From the NCBI RefSeq assembly GCF_013407855.1, contig NZ_JACBZH010000001.1, positions 3,844,001 through 3,908,000 on the forward strand: a DNA stretch of 64,000 nt. Reading direction: 5' to 3'. The stretch's first letter is position 1. The number at the start of each line of letters is the position of its first letter. The position numbers and the translations under genes are program-made. Shown in pieces: positions 60,027 to 64,000 of this stretch. A model generated the notes under the pieces. That model saw nothing but the letters and a program-made list of their open reading frames with translations. It did not search any database and was not told the origin of the DNA. This stretch comes from Actinopolymorpha rutila. Its GTDB lineage: Bacteria; Actinomycetota; Actinomycetes; Propionibacteriales; Actinopolymorphaceae.

Positions 60027-60264
60027 TTTCCCCCCTCGTCCGCATCCGCGTTTCGTCCTACCGCGCCGGAAGATCATGCAAACCGAGGCGCCGGTACGGC
60101 CGAAGAAGTGACGATTTCATCACGGTGTCGTGGCCGGACCGGTCGAGGAAAGTCTTCTAATCCTTCGTGCGCAGGGCAATTTGTCGACCCGACGTCCGGC
60201 AAGCATTCGCCATGACGTCCATCACCTGGAATAGGCCCGGCGTTAACAGGGAAACAGCCAGTGC
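60027..60264. promoter_or_regulatory. Divergent promoter region of the polysaccharide locus
   Basis: The 238 bp separates the epimerase and GT8-like starts and must hold promoters for both directions. It is locally AT-richer (e.g. GACGATTTCATCACGG, AAAGTCTTCTAATCC) than its surroundings. No confident -35/-10 pair or operator was found. Confidence 0.35.
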
Positions 60265-61278
60265 GTGGAGTTACCGACCAGAAAACGTGCAATGCGTTCA
60301 TGTGGGTTCTACTGTGTAGCCAACGCGCCGCACTTTCCGGGTGCCGTCGCACTGCTGAACTCGCTGCGACTGCTCGGCCACCACGAGCCGTTCACGTTGG
60401 TCGATGCGGGTCTCACCGATGATCAGCGGGATCTCCTTTCCGGACACGTCGAGCTACTCTCCGCACCGGCCGACGTCCCGCCGGTGCATCTCGCGCCGTA
60501 CGGCCCACGGCTGCGCCCTGCCGATGTTCAGGTCGTACTCGACGCGGACGTCATCGCCGTCCGACCGCTGACGGACCTCATCGATGCCGCCACGGCCGGT
60601 TGCCTCGTTGGTTTCGTGAACGACCCGCCGAACCACGACCGGTTCTTTCCGGAGTGGGCGGACGTACTCGGACTCGGATCGATGCGGCAACGTGCCTACC
60701 TCAATGCGGGGCAGTTCGTGATTCCTGGATCACTCAACGCCCGGGTGCTGGGTCACTGGATCGACGGCCAGGAGACGGTGGGCATGCGGGGGACGCGATA
60801 CGGCAGGAAGGCGCGGCTGTCCGACCCTTTCTACTTCGCCGACCAGGACGTCGTGAACGCCCTCCTGAGCGCCACCCTGGACGACGACGAGTTGGACATC
60901 CGCGAGCATCGCCTGGCCCCGCATCCACCGTTCAGGGGGCTTCGGCTGATCGACAGCAACGCACTGGCGTGTGCGTATCCCGATAGGACCCGGCCGTATT
61001 TCCTCCATCACACGATGGGCAAGCCCTGGCTTCAGGCCACCAGGCGAACCATCTACTCCACGCTTCTGTCGCGGCTGTTGCTCGCGCCGGATGTGACGGT
61101 CCGGCTCGACCCTCGGCAGGTACCGCTGCGCCTGCGACCGGGCCGGCTGGGGTCGGTCGACCTGCGTCGTGCGGACATACAAGCCCGGCTGAAGGCGGAC
61201 GCGCGTCGGCGACTGGGCACCTTCGGGATCCGCACGCGGCTGGCCGACCGACGGCGTCCCTTCGGGGTTCAACCGTGA
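60265..61278 (+). CDS. GT8-like nucleotide-sugar glycosyltransferase
   Basis: A 337-residue GT-A-type protein. FYCVANAPHFPGAVALLNSLRLLGH opens as in GT8 proteins. VQVVLDADVIAVRPL holds the D-x-D, AYLNAGQFVI the family's acceptor-site motif, and FADQDVVNALL and YFLHHTMGKPW match the later conserved His-Gly/Lys segment. Acts in the cytoplasm on an activated sugar. The start is GTG 60265 with AGGG upstream; ATG 60292 is an alternative. Stop overlaps the flippase GTG. Confidence 0.8.
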   Translation: MELPTRKRAMRSCGFYCVANAPHFPGAVALLNSLRLLGHHEPFTLVDAGLTDDQRDLLSGHVELLSAPADVPPVHLAPYGPRLRPADVQVVLDADVIAVRPLTDLIDAATAGCLVGFVNDPPNHDRFFPEWADVLGLGSMRQRAYLNAGQFVIPGSLNARVLGHWIDGQETVGMRGTRYGRKARLSDPFYFADQDVVNALLSATLDDDELDIREHRLAPHPPFRGLRLIDSNALACAYPDRTRPYFLHHTMGKPWLQATRRTIYSTLLSRLLLAPDVTVRLDPRQVPLRLRPGRLGSVDLRRADIQARLKADARRRLGTFGIRTRLADRRRPFGVQP

Positions 61279-62807
61279 CCACCGCGCAGCGTCCGGACGC
61301 GGCACACGCCCAGGACGCGGAGAACGCGGAGGATGGGCTCGCCCAGGACGGGTTGAAGCAGCGCGCGCTGGCCGGGCTGTTCGTCGTCGGTTCCCGCGGA
61401 CTTGCGATCATGCTGGTCGGTTTCGTGGGCCAGGTGGTGTTGGCCCGGCAGCTGATGCCGACAGACTTCGGCGCGGTGGCCGTCGGGCTGGCGTTCGTGA
61501 CCTTCGTGAATCTGTTCGCCGACGGCGGGCTTGGCGCCGGACTCATCCGGCGCCCTGAGCCACCGGACCGTGCCGACCTTGGTGCCCTGACCGGGTTGCA
61601 GGTCTCCGTGGCGACTGCGCTCGCACTCGGAGTTGCCGGGATCGCGCCGTTGTTCGGGCGAACCGGATGGGTCACCGCAGTGGTGGTTGCCTCCACGCCG
61701 TTCCTGGCATTGCAGATCCCGGGCCGGATCGTGCTCGAGCGTGCCTTGGCCTATCGCCGACTGGCGATCATCGAACTGAGCCAGGTGATCGTGTTCAACC
61801 TGTGGGCGATCGCTTGGGTCCTGGCCGGCGCCGGCGTGTGGGGAATGGCCAGCGCCGCGCCGGTACGGGCTGTGGTCGGCGTGGCCGCGATGGCGTGGGC
61901 GAGCCCGGTCGGGGTCCCGTCGCCTCGGTTCGCATGGCGGCGTGTGCGAGGTCTGATGTCCTTCGGGATCCGCTTCCAAGCGGTGACCGCCGCCCAGCTT
62001 GTGCGCGATCAGGGACTCAACACCGCCATCGCGGCGCTGGCGACCGTATCGACCCTGGGTTTGGTGGCCGTTGCGAGAAGGCTGCTCGAGGTGCCGTACC
62101 TCCTCCTCGGCGCCACGTTCCGTGTCTCGTTCCCGACCATGTCGCAACTGCTCGCCCGGAAGGCTGATCCCGCACCGCTCATAGAGCGCGCGGTCGGTGT
62201 GACCACCGTTGGCAGTGGGCTGGTTCTCACCGGGTTGGCCGCCTCCGCACCGGGTCTGGTCCCAGGCCTGTTCGGTGTGCAGTGGCGCGACGCCGCCACC
62301 ATCCTCCCAGCCGCCTGCCTGGGGCTTTGCGTAGGCGGGTCGGTGTCGGTCGCCACCCAGGGATACCTGTACGCGGTCGGCGATGCGGCGGTCGTCCTGC
62401 GAGCCTGCGTCCTCCAGACGCTCGTGCAGTTCCTGGTCGTCCTCGTGGCGTTGCCGTGGATCGGTGTCGTGGCCGTGGGGTTGGGCTGGCTTGCCTCGAA
62501 CCTCGTCGAGGCAGTGGTCCTGGGTCGAGCCACGGCTGCCCGGACACACGTCCGACTTGCCGGTCGGCTCGCCGCCCCGGTGAGCGCGGGCATCGTGGCG
62601 GGCGCGGCAGGTTGGCTCACCACTCGGGCACTGGGGTCGGATCTCGTCGCGGGACTGGTCGGCGGCGCGCTGGCAACAGCTGCGTACCTCGTCCTGGTGC
62701 TCGTTCTGAACCGGCGCCTGGTTGCCGAGACCGTCCACCTGGCGCTGTCCTCGGCGCGGGCAGTCTGGGGCGGCGGCACCGAAGATGTACGCGCGGGGGT
62801 GGCATGA
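61275..62807 (+). CDS. Polysaccharide flippase (Wzx/MOP family)
   Basis: A 510-residue membrane protein with ~12-14 helices. LFVVGSRGLAIMLVGFVGQVVLARQLMPTDFGAVAVGLAFVTFVNLFADGGLGAGLIRR is the typical MOP N-terminal helix pair; PYLLLGATFRVSFPTMSQL is the family's central motif. It flips the lipid-linked repeat unit across the membrane before Wzy-type polymerisation, so with the O-antigen-ligase-like gene it gives the locus a Wzx/Wzy logic. GTG/ATG overlaps couple it to both neighbours. Confidence 0.92.
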   Translation: MTTAQRPDAAHAQDAENAEDGLAQDGLKQRALAGLFVVGSRGLAIMLVGFVGQVVLARQLMPTDFGAVAVGLAFVTFVNLFADGGLGAGLIRRPEPPDRADLGALTGLQVSVATALALGVAGIAPLFGRTGWVTAVVVASTPFLALQIPGRIVLERALAYRRLAIIELSQVIVFNLWAIAWVLAGAGVWGMASAAPVRAVVGVAAMAWASPVGVPSPRFAWRRVRGLMSFGIRFQAVTAAQLVRDQGLNTAIAALATVSTLGLVAVARRLLEVPYLLLGATFRVSFPTMSQLLARKADPAPLIERAVGVTTVGSGLVLTGLAASAPGLVPGLFGVQWRDAATILPAACLGLCVGGSVSVATQGYLYAVGDAAVVLRACVLQTLVQFLVVLVALPWIGVVAVGLGWLASNLVEAVVLGRATAARTHVRLAGRLAAPVSAGIVAGAAGWLTTRALGSDLVAGLVGGALATAAYLVLVLVLNRRLVAETVHLALSSARAVWGGGTEDVRAGVA

Positions 62808-63637
62808 CCTTGGTCAACCGCATCGTCGTCTTCCGATTCGACCGGAATCCGCTCATCTGCCGCTCCCGAGTGGCCCTGCTACGCGCTCTCAACCCCGGGC
62901 TCCAGGTGCACGGCCTGTATGGCGGAGGACGTGGAACTCGTCAACGTCTGTTTCGGTTCGGATCATTGCCTCTACTGGGGCTGGACAGCCTGTACGCCTC
63001 TCCTCGCGAAGGACGATGGAACTGGAAACACGGCGACCTCGCCGTGGCAGCGTGGTATCGCGAGGTTGGCCGGCACCTGGACTTCGACGTGGCACATCTC
63101 GTCGAGTGGGATCTGCTGCTCCTCGACAGCCTGGATCAGGTGTACGCCGACGTGCCACCTGACGCCGTCGCACTCACCTGCCTGACGCCGGTGGCGCAGT
63201 TGCTCGGGTCCTGGGAATGGCTGCGCACGCCCGAGGGACTTCGAGAATGGGAGTCGCTGCTCTCATACGCTCGACGGACCTGGAATTACCAGGACGAGCC
63301 GCTCGGCTGTATCGGCTGCGGGCCCGCGTTTTCACGTGCGTTCCTCGATGCCTACGCTCGGCTGGATCCACCTGAGCTCTGTCACGACGAGCTTCGGCTG
63401 CCTCTTGCGGCGCAGTCCCTGGGGTTTCCCCTGGTCGACACCGGCTTCCGTCGCGGCTGGGACGATCCGGTCGAGGACAGGTACTTCGCCGCCAACGCCA
63501 CTCCGATCCAGCACGAGACCATCACCGACGAGTTGCAGCGGCCCGGTGGGCGACGGGCCTTCCACCCGGTACGACACGCGTTCCGGTGTCCTGCTCAACC
63601 GATGAACCCCTCGCCATCTGGAGCTCACCATCGTTGA
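62804..63637 (+). CDS. Probable glycosyltransferase-like protein of unknown family
   Basis: A 277-residue protein. VVFRFDRNPLICRSRVALLRALNPGLQVHGLYGGGRG is followed by RWNWKHGDLAVAAWYREVGRHLDFDVAHLVEWDLLLLDSLDQVY. The W-D-L-L and the overall layout resemble GT-A-like transferases that use one aspartate pair, but I do not recognise the family. GCGPAFSRAF and WDDPVEDRYFAANATP follow. No membrane segment. ATG 62804 overlaps the flippase stop (ATGA), so a role in the same polysaccharide pathway is likely. Confidence 0.6.
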   Translation: MTLVNRIVVFRFDRNPLICRSRVALLRALNPGLQVHGLYGGGRGTRQRLFRFGSLPLLGLDSLYASPREGRWNWKHGDLAVAAWYREVGRHLDFDVAHLVEWDLLLLDSLDQVYADVPPDAVALTCLTPVAQLLGSWEWLRTPEGLREWESLLSYARRTWNYQDEPLGCIGCGPAFSRAFLDAYARLDPPELCHDELRLPLAAQSLGFPLVDTGFRRGWDDPVEDRYFAANATPIQHETITDELQRPGGRRAFHPVRHAFRCPAQPMNPSPSGAHHR

Positions 63638-63689
63638 GAACGCGGTCCGTACACCGGCCCAGGCCAGGCGGTCGCCACGGGTTCGATCC

Positions 63690-64000
63690 GTGGTCGAACG
63701 TGCCGTCAACCGGCTGCTTCGCAGCCTGGGGTACGGACTGAACCGGATCCAGCCCCGCGAACCTGCGGACCTGCCTTCGACGTCGGTCGAGCTCTTCCGC
63801 GCGGTCGAGCCGTTCACGATGACCTCACCCGAGGCGGTCCATGCCTTGGCCGATGCCATCCGGTACGTGATCCGATCGGGCGTGCCGGGAGCGATTGTCG
63901 AGTGCGGGGTGTGGCGCGGGGGCAGCATGCAGGCCGCTGCCAGAACGCTGCTGGACCTCGGTGCCGTGGACCGGGAGATCTTCCTGTTCGACACCTTCGA
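63690..64000 (+). CDS. TylF-type methyltransferase (3' truncated by the window)
   Basis: The frame is open to the right edge. AIVECGVWRGGSMQAAARTLLDLG is the SAM-binding entry of the TylF/MycF macrocin O-methyltransferase family, preceded by FTMTSPEAVHALADAIRYV and followed by REIFLFDTF. GTG 63690 is the first usual start codon after the in-frame stop at 63603. Family members methylate sugar hydroxyls, so it would modify a residue of the glycan. The rest lies outside the window. Confidence 0.82.
   Translation, partial: MVERAVNRLLRSLGYGLNRIQPREPADLPSTSVELFRAVEPFTMTSPEAVHALADAIRYVIRSGVPGAIVECGVWRGGSMQAAARTLLDLGAVDREIFLFDTF

Noticed and set aside
60027..60264. Small-RNA or riboswitch upstream of the GT8-like gene
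   Set aside because: No conserved riboswitch motif or convincing stem was found; only AT-richness is visible.

Overview
The window is high-GC DNA from an actinomycete. The evidence is the dense, mostly overlapping genes, frequent GTG starts, several twin-arginine signal peptides, a DUF6221 protein, a BVMO/P450 repertoire and a ROK regulator. A soil-type genus of the Kribbella/Actinopolymorpha/Nocardioides kind is plausible, but the genus cannot be fixed from sequence alone. I saw no rRNA, tRNA, CRISPR array, insertion sequence or phage replication/capsid gene.

Region 1 (1-15260) is one side of an extracellular contractile injection system (eCIS) locus. A minus-strand operon runs sheath, tube, T4-type hub-assembly chaperone with zinc knuckles, Ala/Pro-rich linker protein, DUF4255 (Pvc16-like) cap protein, AAA+ ATPase (Pvc15-like), and a DUF4157 protein with a lysozyme-like C-terminus. 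A plus-strand operon enters from outside the window: a DUF6519 protein with Ig-like repeats and a C-terminal PASTA domain, then a 1048-residue DUF4157 protein ending in an HNH/Endo VII-type nuclease, then a SUKH (SMI1/KNR4) immunity protein. Baseplate, spike, fibre and tape-measure genes are not in the window and probably lie to the left. Helically phased repeats sit upstream of the sheath gene. The toxin/immunity pair and the wall-active second cargo suggest an eCIS that can act on bacteria.

Region 2 (15271-32354) is metabolic. It holds nadE and a DUF6221 protein; a ROK regulator-TIM barrel-Gfo/Idh sugar operon ending at a nested hairpin; a four-gene translationally coupled operon (cholesterol-oxidase-like GMC oxidoreductase, membrane-anchored metallophosphoesterase, alpha/beta hydrolase, acetoacetate-decarboxylase-like protein); a cysteinyl-tRNA synthetase; and two SDR epimerase-type and two aldo/keto reductase genes.

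Region 3 (32497-51244) is a mixed region. It has exported proteins (two unknown, a PhoD phosphatase, an M15-like wall enzyme), two antibiotic-kinase-fold phosphotransferases, a YdcF protein, an amidase/LysR/DapA-like group, small unknown proteins, DUF3224, a decayed alpha/beta hydrolase, a SnoaL-like protein, a sialidase-like BNR protein, and a P450 divergent from a coupled alpha/beta hydrolase-Baeyer-Villiger monooxygenase pair.

Region 4 (51498-64000) is a surface-polysaccharide locus. It contains glycosyltransferases of GT4, GT2 and GT8 type, a Wzy/O-antigen-ligase-like membrane protein, a Wzx-like flippase, an NAD-dependent sugar epimerase, two class I methyltransferases and a truncated TylF-type methyltransferase running off the right end. 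One glycosyltransferase carries an apparent one-base frameshift near its stop.
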